Shown here: in pieces, positions 48,441 through 60,204 of the stretch
Layout of the letters: the number at the start of each line of letters is the position of its first letter
How positions within the stretch are numbered: the stretch's first letter is position 1
Source of the DNA: Lactifluus volemus
Lineage: Eukaryota; Basidiomycota; Agaricomycetes; Russulales; Russulaceae
Assembly: GCA_022376515.1 (NCBI GenBank)
Contig: WTXI01000008.1
Coordinates: 868,001-932,000 of the forward strand
Direction: 5' to 3'
DNA length: 64,000 nt
Position numbers and translations under genes: made by a program
The notes under the pieces: model-generated
The model's input: the letters and a program-made list of their open reading frames with translations, nothing else
What the model was told of the DNA's origin: nothing
Database searches by the model: none

Positions 48441-50640
48441 TAGAATAACCCAAGGAGATCTTGTTGGCTCGATACATCCGGTGCTACCGTTGGCGAAGAT
48501 ATGCCGCCTAACCTGCCGAATGGATCCACCATACAGCTACGCGACGAGATTATAGCATTAGGCGACATGGTCGTGTTTCCAAAGATGGACACCAACTCGT
48601 CTAGTGGGTTGGTCGATGTACCGGATAGGACGTCCATTGCCGCGGGTTGCTGCAGCACGTGCGTAGCCGCGAGCTCCGTTGCCTGTTCCGGTGCAGGTTG
48701 ATCGTCAAAGTCGAGTAGATTCTCAGACACCTATCCGGCGGTAACCGTTTGGAGAGCCTTGGCGGATCCGGCAAGGCTATATAGATAGGCGTCGTCAAGA
48801 CATGCATGGATTCGGCGCCGATCCGTCTGTGGCATGAACGCCGCGCCGGTTTCTGATATATGCTCGCTAAACTCGAACTTCCCGAATCAATTCGTTGAGT
48901 AATGCGGGCACGACGGTAGTGCGAGCAGGATATCGGTGGTCGATGTACATAACGACAGACTATGAAAGAATATGAGAAAGAGTCCAGATACGTAGAACCG
49001 GATCGCCTACCTCGCTGCTCCCGGATCGTTGATAAAGACGCCAGTATATATAAGCGAGATCTCGAACATCAGGGGAATCGCGGTCCTTCATTGCCGTGTC
49101 GAGTACACGCTGATCTAAACCCTGAGATGCGTCAAGCTTCTATATGAAGAGTTTCACGACCGCGGTGAGCGTCTGCAGCTGTACCTATTACACGCGCGTG
49201 TGGGTCAGCGATGACGCGTCTGAAAAAGTAACTGGAGCTCGCACAGAATATGACTCTGTGAATGTGTCCACGAATACTCGGGCTCATCTAATTATTCTAG
49301 CTTCGCACAAAGAGTAGGCATGACGCCTTCGTACATTGATGGGTACCTGCGAAACTGAAAATCTGCTATCAGCGGTAGGCTGGGCACGTCAGCGAGGGAG
49401 AAAACCTTCATGACCACAACGGCCTCCTGCACCACGTAGCTGACCCGGGTCGCGATAAGGTCCATCAGTACGTTGACACCGCTCAGCGCCAGCCCTTTAT
49501 CATCACCGCAGCTTGACCAATGGCCCTTATGCTTCGTCTCACGAATTAGACGTAAACTTCGGAGGCATATCGCGTTAACATTGTTCTCTTTTGCCAAGTG
49601 AACCATGACGTCAGCTTTTCCACCTTGTTCGGATGAGTTGCTTGTTGAAATCTTCACGGATCATGTTGCGCATGTGAACCATGACTACATGCAGGCACAT
49701 TATGTGCGTACTCATCGGCAACAAGTATCAATGAACAACGCACCTGACGGCGCCGAGAACGACGCTTGCGTCACGTGCTGAGACTGGAACGGCACGTCCG
49801 CATATATGCTCACTTTCCATCTCGTCTTGAGCTTCATACCAGGCCAGAGCAGACAGGATGGCAACGCGACCCCACTCCGAGCACTCGTTCAGCACGATCA
49901 GGAGCTTGTTCAAGATCATAGGCGTGACACTGAAAATGCAGGGTCTGACGATGAAGTGGATGATTGCAAGGTCGCCAATGTGTGAATATCTGCCAACGCA
50001 GAGACCGTGCTCGCGACGACCTTTAGGGTGGATCAGACGGTGATACGCGAATACCAGCAAAATACAAGTACCATCGGGTTGCTGTCCGAGATCATATATG
50101 TTGCCGAATGGAGCTAGTGTTAGAGAATGGCTTCCTGCAGCAACTTCCCCATATGACGCAGTCTTGTGCACGTAGGGTTTTCGTCGTGTAAGCACTTTTG
50201 TAGCGGCCCGCGAGGTAATCGATGATCGTCTCCACGCGGATACAGCCCATGGTGTGAATAGCCAGCGCGCAGATGAGTGGATTCTGGATCGGAATCTATG
50301 ACGAATGTATTCACGGTGATGACTAGGTCAAGTTGTGTTTTTGCTTAGTTGATGAGGTAGAGATAGACCAGCTTCTTTTGCTCGATGTCTTCGGTTTGCA
50401 TGTTCTTCAGAACGTCCGGAAAGAGACCGCTGATATCCTAAGAGAGATTTCACAAATATGTTCTATCGAATGAAAAACATGTTACGCACCCTTTCCGACG
50501 GTCATATTCGCTTTATAGCTTGTCAGATACTCACTGTTCAGGTCCGCCCGAAGCTCGAAGTTGATAGTCAACACTGATAGCATCAAAAACGCCATATTAC
50601 CGAACGTTTCTTTGGAGCGGCCCTGGTAAAAAATGTTCAT
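48441..50640 (-). pseudogene. Beta-adaptin copy D, internally deleted
   Basis: The hinge exon is well kept and ends QQDLLGLF with one codon fewer than copy A. Exons 9 to 1 can be followed but carry many small deletions, for example near 48.83, 48.96, 49.02 and 49.25 kb. Part of exon 7 and nearly all of exon 5 are missing, as in copy C, which suggests that C and D share a deleted ancestor. An extra base near 50630 shifts the start. The LYDLKP region is rearranged near 50.10 kb as in copy C. Confidence 0.87.
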
Positions 50641-51172
50641 TACCTCGCCTGTTACCTCGCTTGCAAGGTCAAAATTCGCCGTGCCTTATCAAAGGGTTAC
50701 GTATACCATGCAAAAGTTACGTTATTTATTTAATTTTCTCAGATTTCCCGGCTTGCCCGTCGACATAGTACACTCATTTTGCAATGATCTTTAGATTTAT
50801 TTGATCTCGGAACCTTTCGAACGTTCACTTGGGGACAATCTATGCCACCTCTCAACGTCTTTTATCTTGGACAAATCCAAGGAACGGTGGAGAGTGAGGC
50901 TCATGTACCGCTCCCCGCCACACAGGTACAATTGCTACAGATGCGAGGTGAGAGGTGCATTATATGACTGTGGGAAGCGAGTAGAGTAAGATCGCAGGCA
51001 AGCAAGGTCGCCGACGACAACGTTGGCATTTCCCTAGTGGCAGCAAGGATTGGCACGCATTCAGATCATTACATAATCAAACTTGGCTCGACAGACTGCA
51101 AGTGTCACTTTATCGTGTTTACAAGACTTTAACATCATAGATTGTACTACCTTTGTATCAACATCGACGCCA

Positions 51173-51398
51173 CTCTATTCATGCGGTGCCCTTGCCTCAC
51201 CGATAACCCACCTGCTTCACGGAGTTCACCGGGTTCCTGCATATCATCATTCTGAGTGGCTTTCCCAATGACCTGCGTATCAAGATGTTAGAACTATGAA
51301 GCTTGCGCTTACTTGGTACCTAACATTTTCTGGCTTTCCGATTACCTTGTTCAAGAAGCTAGCCATACACATAGGTAGGTCCTCCCAGCCGCCACGGT
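51173..51398 (-). pseudogene. CsbD-like gene, truncated copy D
   Basis: Exon 3 and part of exon 2 are present, with the PMGKA region altered. At about 51398 the sequence switches to the end of the DUF6534 block (GTGTAGAGCCACACAACC), so exon 1 is lost. The same block start is at 31.68 kb, which fixes this duplication breakpoint. Confidence 0.72.
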
Positions 51399-51634
51399 GT
51401 AGAGCCACACAACCTTCATGTCCGATTTGTTTGAGCTCTTACCTTAACACCCGTAGTATAAGCTCAACTACATTAGGTAACTACAGGTCAGAGATGCGCT
51501 CTCAGGCGTGCTAGGCTACATTCGCCATTGTCGCAGCGGCCGATTGGGGCACCTCCACGAGACACCCAGTGCAATCATGCACGACTGCGGGAGACCCGAA
51601 ACGAACTCCTAGTGGATTCCCACAAGAAATTTAT

Positions 51635-53467
51635 CTAAGGCGCATCCAGAAAAGCATTGCCTAAGCTCCCACTATGAAAATCATTACCTTTCTCAACTCG
51701 ACCTTCACCACAGTCTGACTTCCGATCCTGTCCCTCAAAGTTTTCTCCCCGCGCGTCTTGACTGGCCGACGGAGTTTCACACGTCACTAGCACGACCACC
51801 CTCTCGTGCTCCTCGTTTTCTGCCAGTGTCCTCGCGTTATATGCAGTTGGCGGCCTCGTAATCATGGCATCAGCACGGTGCTCAGATAGAGGGCTGGTAG
51901 AGGTTATGGACTGAGTTCTGAATCTCAGTTCATTGGCGGCCACAGATCCACGGATTGAGATGCGATTATTGAGCGAGACGAGAAGCGTGTTAGAGTATCT
52001 GTCGAGGTCATCCATACATACACGAGCGGGTGTAGAAAAACTAGCAACAATCTTACAATTTTCCAAGAATGGCCATTCTTGAGTGGCAGATATTAGATGA
52101 TGGGTATTAGGATGAAGGGAGCGTCTTACGGGCATATGTAATAGGCCTCGCCCTATAATGACGCAGGACTCGGATCAGATCAAAACGCTGACAACACTCG
52201 AAAAATACCCACAGGAAATACGACGACCATCAAAAGTGAGACAATACTAACAGTTGCTGTTTGTACGTAACGTCGTCAGAAGACGAGTCGGCGCGTAGGC
52301 AGCAGGAATATACGTGCTTGTCAATATGTTGCTCTCAACAGTCACTCTAACGATTCTCAGCAGATAATGGTCACTGAAAAAGCCCCCGTGTCCCTCCGTC
52401 TTTTGTGCAGCTGCAGGAAAGTAGTCAGTTTTGAACAATCCACTCTAAGGGAAATTTGTCCATTTACGTGATAAATCATTGCGCTAGCGATAAGTAGGTC
52501 CGATAATGTATTTCCGATAAGCCAAATCTGCGGTGTGACATCGTTAATCATCGGAAACGGGGTGATTCGTAAGCGTAATGACTTACATATGCAAGGACCG
52601 TCAGTAAGTTGTTACTAGCGAACGTACTATGTATATGGGTCTACTACAGTGAGTAAGAATCAAGGAAGCATGAAATTGGCGAGACTCACATAAATGCCGC
52701 CAGCGAATGCAGCTATTGCATTAACGATGGAGCACTGCAAGTAACAAGGACATATAATAAGAGGAAATACATCAACGGCCCCACAAGTACGATTAATTCA
52801 GGCTCACCAGACAGATGATCAGGCATAGCCACCAGGACTCTTTCCTGCTAAGTACCCAAATACGATAAACGAAAAAGAATTGGACGCTCAATGACACTAC
52901 AGCTCCGATGATGGGAATGTCGAAGGGCATTGCATAAGGAGAAGCGAGGTGATTAAGATTACCGTAACCACTGGCGAACCAGTAATAAACGTCTGCGCCG
53001 CTGAGGGCTGTTTGCAATGTTTCGATGAGGGAGATGCGTATACTATATTGGAATCGTCAGAGATCGACTCCGAGATTGGTGAAGGGTGAAGAAAACAATT
53101 GCATACCGAGAAGCTTGAGGGACTTGGTATCATCAGGGAAGTTGTAGCTATACACATCTTTAGGGTTCGATAAACAGCCTCAGCCGACCACTATTGTGAG
53201 ATACAGGGCAAATCTCACAGAGCTGGACCACCAGAGTTCCGTATAGACACCAATTCCAAAGAACCCCAAAAAGCTGAAGGGGTGAGAATGCGCAAGTCTG
53301 CCGGCCGATACGGTAGAGGCGCCACACGTACAAGGGGAGCAGTTCTGAGAAGAAAGTCCGGTGCCACATAAGCCAGAGAAGTTGAGAACGACGCGAGGTC
53401 TCAGACGAAACGACACCTACATATGAGTGATGTTTGAAGGAATCGGAGGCAAGCTTGAGGCCGACAT
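51635..53467 (-). pseudogene. DUF6534 membrane protein, copy 2, frameshifted
   Basis: The same 11-exon layout as copy 1 can be followed from MSASSLPPIPSNITH at 53467 down to the stop at 51635. In exon 6 it lacks the stop of copy 1 and reads ITPFPMINDVTPQIWLIG. Its own lesions are a GG in place of the AG acceptor of intron 1 near 53315 and a missing base in exon 4 near 53035, where copy 1 reads VYGIFLIETLQ. Membrane segments are otherwise conserved, so decay is recent. Confidence 0.8.
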
Positions 53468-53645
53468 ATTTTGGCGGAGAGAGCGAACTGCGTGCAGGTA
53501 CTGGGTCAAAACGTATGTCTACCCAATGAACTGATGAAAGGGTAGGTGGGTGTCATGGTCGCTCGAAGTGACTGACATCCCAGCAACATATAGCAGAAAC
53601 GAAATGTAGGACGACTCAGTTGATGTCGGAATTGAAAAAACGAGA

Positions 53646-54452
53646 TTAGCGTATCAAAATATATACATATAAGTATATAAAATGTTTATCAGAATTTTGG
53701 AAAGTGATCCAATCAAGCGTTTGGACATGTCGGTGTAAGAGACTGCCGCCGACCATGCCTCCTTTGCGAAAAAGTTCGGCCCGCGCAACGCGTGCCCCGG
53801 TCGCACCGGCCAACCCCGAGCACCGCACGCCCGGTCAAGCCTGGCAACGCACTCTTCTTTGCTGTAATATATCTTTGCTCCTGGAGATTTCCATCGGTTT
53901 CACAGTTCGACGGCGTGTGTGGTCGAATAGCGGCGGGAAGTCCAACGTATCTGTCGCGCCCTTCCCTTCTCCTTTCCACGAGCTGATCGAGGGGCTTTGT
54001 TTCTGGCAGGTGTGAAGAATGTTCTTATCATTTCGCTTACAGAGTTTGATTGCACAGGATTTGCACGCGAAGGTCGTCCGCCACCTGGGACGTAAAACAA
54101 GGCCGTGTGGGCATCGTGTTGCGTGAGCGCCGCAGGGGATCGTGTACTCGTGTTAATCTACGCTCACCTTTGGCTACTGTATGAGGAATTATCATCATGT
54201 TGTAACTTAAATTAAAATGATTTATCCTTGAGAGTTGGCACGTGCTGCATCTCGCGAGAGACCTTAGGTCAACCATGTTCTCGGATCTCGCACCAGATGC
54301 CCGACTGTAAGCCCACACTAGCATATTCCTCTCTCTAACCTCATTCAATCATTCTTTTCCCATCCGTGTTTGGGACAGTCGCGAGACGGCATATCGAAGT
54401 ACAATACTCTCGTCAGTGCCCCACACACGTTTCGGGTCGGCGCGACACAGCA
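53646..54452 (-). pseudogene. Duplicate of the 34.14-35.02 kb genes, cut
   Basis: The region matches 34139-35020, with a deletion of about 40 bp near 53.72 kb and frame changes. It stops at about 54452 after GGCGCGACACAGCAG and joins exon 7 of beta-adaptin copy E. This join is absent at 35.0 kb, where the sequence continues, so the fusion was made here. Confidence 0.65.
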
Positions 54453-55784
54453 GGGCTCGTCTAATTCTTCTAGAGAGTAGGGATGACGTCTTCGTACATT
54501 GATGGTTATCTGCGAAAAATATCCTGAAAATCTGCTATCAGCGGTAGTCTGGGCAAGTTGGCAAGGGAGAAAACCTTCATGACCGCAACGGCTCCTGCAC
54601 CACGTAGCTGACCCGGATCGCGATAAGGTCCAAGAGTACGTTGATACCGCTCAGCGTCGGCCTTTATCGTCACCGCAGCTCGACCAATGGCCCTTATGCT
54701 TCGCCTCACGAATTAGACGTCAACTTCGGAGGCATATCGCGTCAACATTGTTCTCTTTTGCCAAGTGAACCATGATGTCCAGCTTTTCCACCTTGAGCCA
54801 TTTTTCGGATGAGTCGCTTGTTGAAATCTTCATGGCTCACGTTGCGCATTTGAATCATGATTACCTGCAGGCACGTTATGCGCGTACCCTCGGCAACAAG
54901 TGTCGATGAACAACACACCTTGACGGCGCCGAGAACGACACTTGCGGTCACGTGCTGAAAGTATGGAACCACACGTTCGCATATATGCTCACTTTCCATC
55001 TCGTCTTGAGCTTCATACCAGGCCAGAGCAGACAGGATGGCAACACGACGCCACTCCGAGCACTCGTTCAGCGCGATCAGGAGCTTGTTCAAGATCGTAG
55101 GCGTGATACTGAGAACGGCAGGGTCTGACGATGACGTGGATGGTTGCGAGGTCGCTGACGTGTGAATATCTGCCAACGCAGAGACGGTGTTCGCGACGAC
55201 CTTCAGGGTGGATCAGACGGTGATACGCGAATACCAGCAAAATACAAGTACCATCGGGTTGCTGTCCGAGATCATATGCGTTGCCAAATGGAGCTAGTGT
55301 TAGAGAATGGCTTCCTGCAGCAACTTCACCGTATGGTGGCCGTCTTGCGGATGTAGGGGTTTTTGTCATGTAAGCACTTTTGCAGAGGGCCCGCGAAGCA
55401 ATCGATGATCTTCTCCACGCGGGCACAGCCCATGGTGCGAATAGCCAGCGCGCGTATGAGTGGATTCTGGATAGAGGTAGACCAGCTTCTTTTGCTCGAT
55501 GTCTTCGGTTTGCACGTCCTTCAGAACGTCCGGAAAGAGACAGCTGATATCTTGCAAGAGAGATTTCACAAATATGTTCTATCGAATGAAAAACATGTTA
55601 CGCACCCTTTCCGACGGTCATATTAGCGATGACTCGCTTTATAGCATCCTTCCGCTTGTCGCGATACTCACTGTTCAGGTCCGCCCGAAGCTCGAAGTTT
55701 TCGCTTTGTTGATAGGCACTCTGATAGTGTCAAAGACGCCATATGACCGAACCTTTCTTTGGAGCGGCCGGTAAAAACGGTCAT
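54453..55784 (-). pseudogene. Beta-adaptin copy E, 3' half missing
   Basis: The copy starts inside exon 7 (ELDEPE region) and runs to the start codon. Exon 4 is well preserved from [20 protein letters not shown]. Most of exon 5 is deleted near 54.80 kb, and part of exon 3 near 55.29 and 55.47 kb. The first intron and exon 1 remain, but a base change near 55770 alters FTRAAPK. Exons 7-10 and the hinge are gone. Confidence 0.85.
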
Positions 55785-55958
55785 GGCAGCAAGGATTGAG
55801 ATTTTTCAGAAACGGGATTGCACTATCATAACATTTCACATCGTTACATAAGCAAACTTGCTTACAGGGGTGCCAGTGTCACTTCATCGCGTTTCACAAG
55901 ACTTTAACATCATAGACTGTACTACCTTTGTATCAACGTCATCATCGGCATCGCCACT

Positions 55959-56497
55959 CTAGTCATGCGGTGCGCGTGCCTCGCCAATAACCGCCTTTTT
56001 CCCACCTGCTTCACGGAGTTCACCGGCTTCATGCATGTCATCATTGTGAGTGGCTTTCCCAATGACCTGCGTATCAAGATGTTAGAACCATAAAGCCTGC
56101 GGTTACTTGGTACTCAACCTTTTCCGCCTTTCCGATAACCTTGTCCAAGAAGCTGGCCTTACCCATAGGTAGGTCCTCCTGGCCACCACGGGCAACACCT
56201 CCTACAAAGCAACGCGAAGTCTGTTTAGTACTAGCTACCGTGTTGGAAGGACAACCCACACCCACCCGCCTGAGTAGGCTTGACATCCAAGGGCCTTTCA
56301 GAGTTGAATGCATTCTTGCCCTGCTCGCCTGTCACCTCTTCGTGAAAACGGCTCCCGCCAGAGCGGGGCAACTCGGACGGCTGAAGGTCTTCACGAGCAA
56401 TGAGTGGCTCATCGGGACTGTGTACTTGGTGCTGGGGCGACAAAGGGTCTTGGGTGGTGCCGTTGGCAGGCTTTGTATTCGTCTCTGAACTATCCAT
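55959..56497 (-). CDS. CsbD-like stress protein, intact copy E
   Basis: CsbD-like proteins are small, polar, stress-induced proteins; in fungi the role is not known. Three exons, 56266-56497, 56119-56201 and 55959-56066, give 140 residues. Exon 1 is polar (MDSSETNTKPANGTTQDPLS). The family core is QEDLPMGKASFLDKVIGKAE, then KVIGKATHNDDMHEAGELRE, then AGGKKAVIGEARAPHD at the C-terminus. Intron 2 has a GTTGAG donor in this model; a GTAACC donor 12 nt downstream is the alternative and would add four residues, but leaves an intron of only 40 nt. A CTAAC branch site precedes the acceptor. This is the only one of five copies without a lesion. It is divergent from the gene at 56625. Confidence 0.9.
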
Positions 56498-56624
56498 AAT
56501 GAAAATTCGCGTTGGAACTTGGAAGGCGATTCAAGAGAGCGAGTGGTAGGTAGTTTTCAAGTGGTGGAGAAAGATCTAAAGCGAGAGATAGGTGTTATAT
56601 AGCTCCCAGGTTGGAGTCCAAAAA
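56498..56624. promoter_or_regulatory. Divergent promoter, CsbD-like and unknown gene
   Basis: The 127 bp between the two start codons are the only control region available to both genes. I see no clear TATA box. A related sequence lies at 30.66-30.77 kb beside the decayed copies. Confidence 0.45.
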
Positions 56625-57937
56625 ATGACGTCACCCTCACCGAATGTGCAGTTGCATCGCATAAATCCCACTCTTACCCCAAAACGCATGGCACGAGCAC
56701 GGGATATCGACGTTGAAAAGAATAGCAGATTTGTGGTTGTTACTCTGAGCGCCTCAGTACCCTCCGCTCCGAGAATCTCGAGAAACATATACGGAGATAA
56801 CATGGTAAGACGGAGGCCGCATATACTTCCTTGAATTCCACTCCACACCGAAGATCCTCAAATCAGAATGGAGAGGTAACCTTACATAATCACAGGTCTC
56901 TCAGCCCAGCGATTGCTTTTACTAGTAAGTTAGCTTGGTCAAGCTAATCGCGCGGAACGTTGCGCCAAAGGTAGTCCCAACCCTGGGCCATATTTTCAAT
57001 GTAACCGTCGCCGGTTTTTGCACTACGATTTTATGTGCAAGAACAAGTCTCGGGCTCTCAGCTGATTGTGATCGAAACTAGCCGACTTTGAAACTTTGGC
57101 GAATGATTTTCACCGCAAAATTATATCCCAATTCCCAACTACGCCCTCTATCAGCTAGCTTTGGTACATGCACGTGTCAAGCGGATATTTTCCTGACAGA
57201 CCCGTAATGCCATTAGTATCGTCTAGAACAGTCGCCTTCGCGCCGCCCTCTCCGCATCAAGCATGCGCAGGAAAGCCTTCTAGCGTGCACCATCGCTTGC
57301 CTCTAATCAGGCATCTACATGGGCTGTGGAAGGGTACGCGATATACTCACCGTAACGGGGGCATGCATCCTATCACTTATTTACAGGCATTTTGTCACCC
57401 AAAAAAGATAGTCTGGCAAGTGACCCCAGGCTGCGTCGGGTCTCATCCAGCATCGATGTTTCAGCACCTGTGGCTGAACTCACGCCAACTCACTCATCCC
57501 TTATCCGTTCGCCTTCGTCTCCGACTCCCTTGGCACCATGTTCCCTTACTCACAGCATAGATCCGGGTTTACCTGGATTTACGACGGACGAGAGTCCACA
57601 GGACTCGTGCAGACGGCGGCTGATTTCTGCACCCGGTCATCCGGCGCTCGCACCCCTGGGAGCCACATTTGGTGCCGGACGCGAGCGTGAGCGCGCGGGA
57701 GATGCAGCAACGCGCCTGCAAGACTTTCACGCACTGGTTGCCGAGTTGAGAGTCAAGTTTTTTGATTATGATTATGACTTGAAGAAAGAGTTTGATCCAC
57801 AGGCGGATCACGGCAAGGAAGAGGAGGAGGAGAGAGCGCGAATTGTCCGGTTGCTAGAGGACGTTATGCGAAAAGTCCAGCAGCTCGCCAAAAAGGAAAT
57901 CGCTGATCCTGTCATCGAGATCGACGATGCCCCGTAG
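56625..57937 (+). CDS. Unrecognised gene with acidic coiled-coil C-terminus
   Basis: The probable first exon is 56625-56804, encoding 60 residues (MTSPSPNVQLHRINPTLTPK) and ending at ATG|GTAAGA. The last exon lies within 57392-57937 and ends RLQDFHALVAELRVKFFDYD, then EEEEERARIVRLLEDVMRKV and DPVIEIDDAP. That part is strongly charged and helical, and likely a coiled coil. The middle exons (56.95-57.4 kb) are not resolved. A decayed copy without the last exon is at 30.7-31.56 kb. I do not recognise the family. Confidence 0.45.
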
Positions 57938-58283
57938 GGGTACACTTTGTCTGTGATGCCTCCGAAGGACAAGATGTCAAGGGTTACCAAAGTTACTACC
58001 ATACTGTCAGATATGACCCCTTTATCAACTGTCAGTTTTTAGCCACTCTGGATGCCTAGTGTTGGCACATTACTGTAATGCTGTACTCGTACACGGGATC
58101 TTGACGTCGCTTGCTAAACGCACCAACCACGAAACCAACCGGCTCCAATGGTAGTACCCGGCTTACACACACATGTTATTGGAGACAGAGCTAAATTCAA
58201 TACGTTCTTACCACCCAACGTACCTAAGGTACAACGTCTCCTGCGACCCAGTTCATGGGGTGTAAATCGGCTGGAAATAGGAA
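57938..58283. other. Intergenic
   Basis: I see no gene, only the space between the unknown gene's stop codon and the inverted beta-adaptin fragment. Confidence 0.5.
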
Positions 58284-58757
58284 TCCACAGAGGTCCTATT
58301 CTGTGCGAGCTCCGTTCATTTTCGGATGCGTCATCGCTGACCCACGCGCATGTGTTAGGTACAGCTGCAGACCCTCACTGCGGTCGTGAAACACAAGCCT
58401 GACACATCCCAGGGTTTAGTTCGGCGTGTACTCGACTATGTTATATTTTTCTGTATGCATGTCTTGACGACATTTATCTATATAGCCTTGCTAATTCCGC
58501 CAAGACTGCTCTCCAAACGGTTGCCGCCGGATAGGTGTCTGAGAATCTACTCGACTTTGACGACCAACCTGCACTGGAACAGCCCATGGGCCTCGCGGCT
58601 ACGCAAGTCCTGCAGCAACCTGCGGCAAAGAATATCCTGTCCGGTACATCAGCCAACCCACTAGACGACTTGGTTACCATCTTTGAAACCTCAATGCTTC
58701 AATCGCGTCGTCGGGGATGCCCAGTAGTACACTGGATCCGTTCGGCGGGTTAGGTGG
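58284..58757 (+). pseudogene. Beta-adaptin copy F, inverted fragment
   Basis: This is the only plus-strand copy. It joins intron 7 and the start of exon 8 ([15 protein letters not shown]) directly to the hinge exon ([20 protein letters not shown]), so exon 9 and most of exon 8 are missing. It ends within the hinge near SAGLG. It is followed, in the same orientation as the other copies' R5, by an R5 fragment at 58.76-59.0 kb. Confidence 0.85.
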
Positions 58758-60204
58758 CACCTACCCCCACTGGCGATGTCATTGGCACTGTAACAGGGGC
58801 GCGGCCCTCAGATGTTTCATTCAGGAAATCTAGACCTGCATGAGTCCGAAGCCGCTATCAAAGACGTACAGATGAGCACAGACGATATCTATCGCATGTG
58901 GTGGATGACAAGCATTTCTTATAATGGTCCTCAGGCTTGGGACAAGTGACCCATGAATCCCATTCACATGCTACTGGAGGGCGGAGTTGAACTGAGTCCC
59001 ACCACAAAATTTAAAATACAGTATCCAGTACCATATCTGAATATATTCCGTGCCTTTTTTGTTGAAAGAAATTGTGGTGTGCAGTGAAATGAAAATCAGT
59101 GCGTTTGTCATGCATCACTCTCACAAGTATCATACTGTGCATGGGGAGCCCTACATCAGGAATCCTAGCATCTGATTCGCACAGGCTTGAAGTTATGCAA
59201 CCGAACACCTGGTCCGTGACTGGCAAGCGCCAAAAAGGCCACATTGTCGATTCATATTAGTAGACGATGGCCTATTGCCGATGGGCCCTGGAGATGCCAG
59301 TTTGAGCTTCACTGGTACCGACCGGGCTGGCGGGCCTCAACCAACAAACTCTACAGATACAGTTTCCCTTCTACCTTCTAATGCCGCACTGACGGATGCA
59401 TCTCTCAGGTTTCCATCAGACCACTCAAACTTATCTCCACTTGGTACCTGGAGGCGACGCCTCACGTTTATTACGGTATTGGCCCACTTCAAGCCCGAGA
59501 GTCATTTTCCGATCGGGCACAACGACCCGCATCTGAGCCGACTGTGACACCACTTCAAGTTGTGATACTCTGACTGTATTCAATTGCTTCCGCCATCGAA
59601 GATGTCTGATCTTCATCAATCACCTAACCAGTCCATCGCTCTCAGGCTATCATGATCACTTCATTTATAGCTCCATATTGAGTTATCAAGCCCATCAAGA
59701 TAATTTCCAGCTTTCCGCTTGTTTCCAAGTCTCATAGATAAGTCACTGGCAGGTTCCTAGGTTCCAATGTTTCATAGGTTTCCAATTTACAAAGTTTCCG
59801 CCACACATCGTTTCGAATCACCCAATATGTCGAGTTGCCTATTCAACCAAAAGGAAAGTCGATGGAGACTGGCCGGTGAGGAAGGGTTAACAGAGGAAGG
59901 TGCATACTATCAAATCTAGCCGTCAGGGTCCTGACTATCATGATGAACGATCGATGAACTTGGCGGCGTATCATCGCAGTGTAGTAGGAAGGCTAAGCAA
60001 ATTTGTGCGAGGCTTGCATGGGCAGGTTCGAAGAATTACCATCAACCCTAAGCCAAAGATGACGAGCTATATATATTGTAAAATCGAATAAACACACGCT
60101 TGGCACTACATGTAGATGTAACACGTATTACGCCCAGCACCATGGCCATAAAAACTAACTAGGTCAAGCGATTGTACTAGTCATAATCTCCAAACTTGAA
60201 GAAG
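58758..60204. other. R5 fragment, then no recognisable gene
   Basis: 58.76-59.0 kb is an R5 fragment (GGGGCGCGGCCCTCAGATGT, then GGAGGGCGGAGTTGAACTG). The remainder up to the receptor's 3' end holds no supported gene. A 63-codon frame at 59900-60091 ends CKIE; I do not think it is a pheromone precursor. Confidence 0.5.

Noticed and set aside
19751..55784. Adaptin copies as processed (retro) pseudogenes
   Set aside because: All copies keep introns at the same positions and no poly(A) tracts are seen at their ends.
59900..60091. 63-codon frame near the receptor ending CKIE, as a lipopeptide pheromone precursor
   Set aside because: The end is C-x-x-x but with Lys and Glu in place of the aliphatic and permitted last residues. 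The body lacks the acidic or charged pair normally found at the maturation site.
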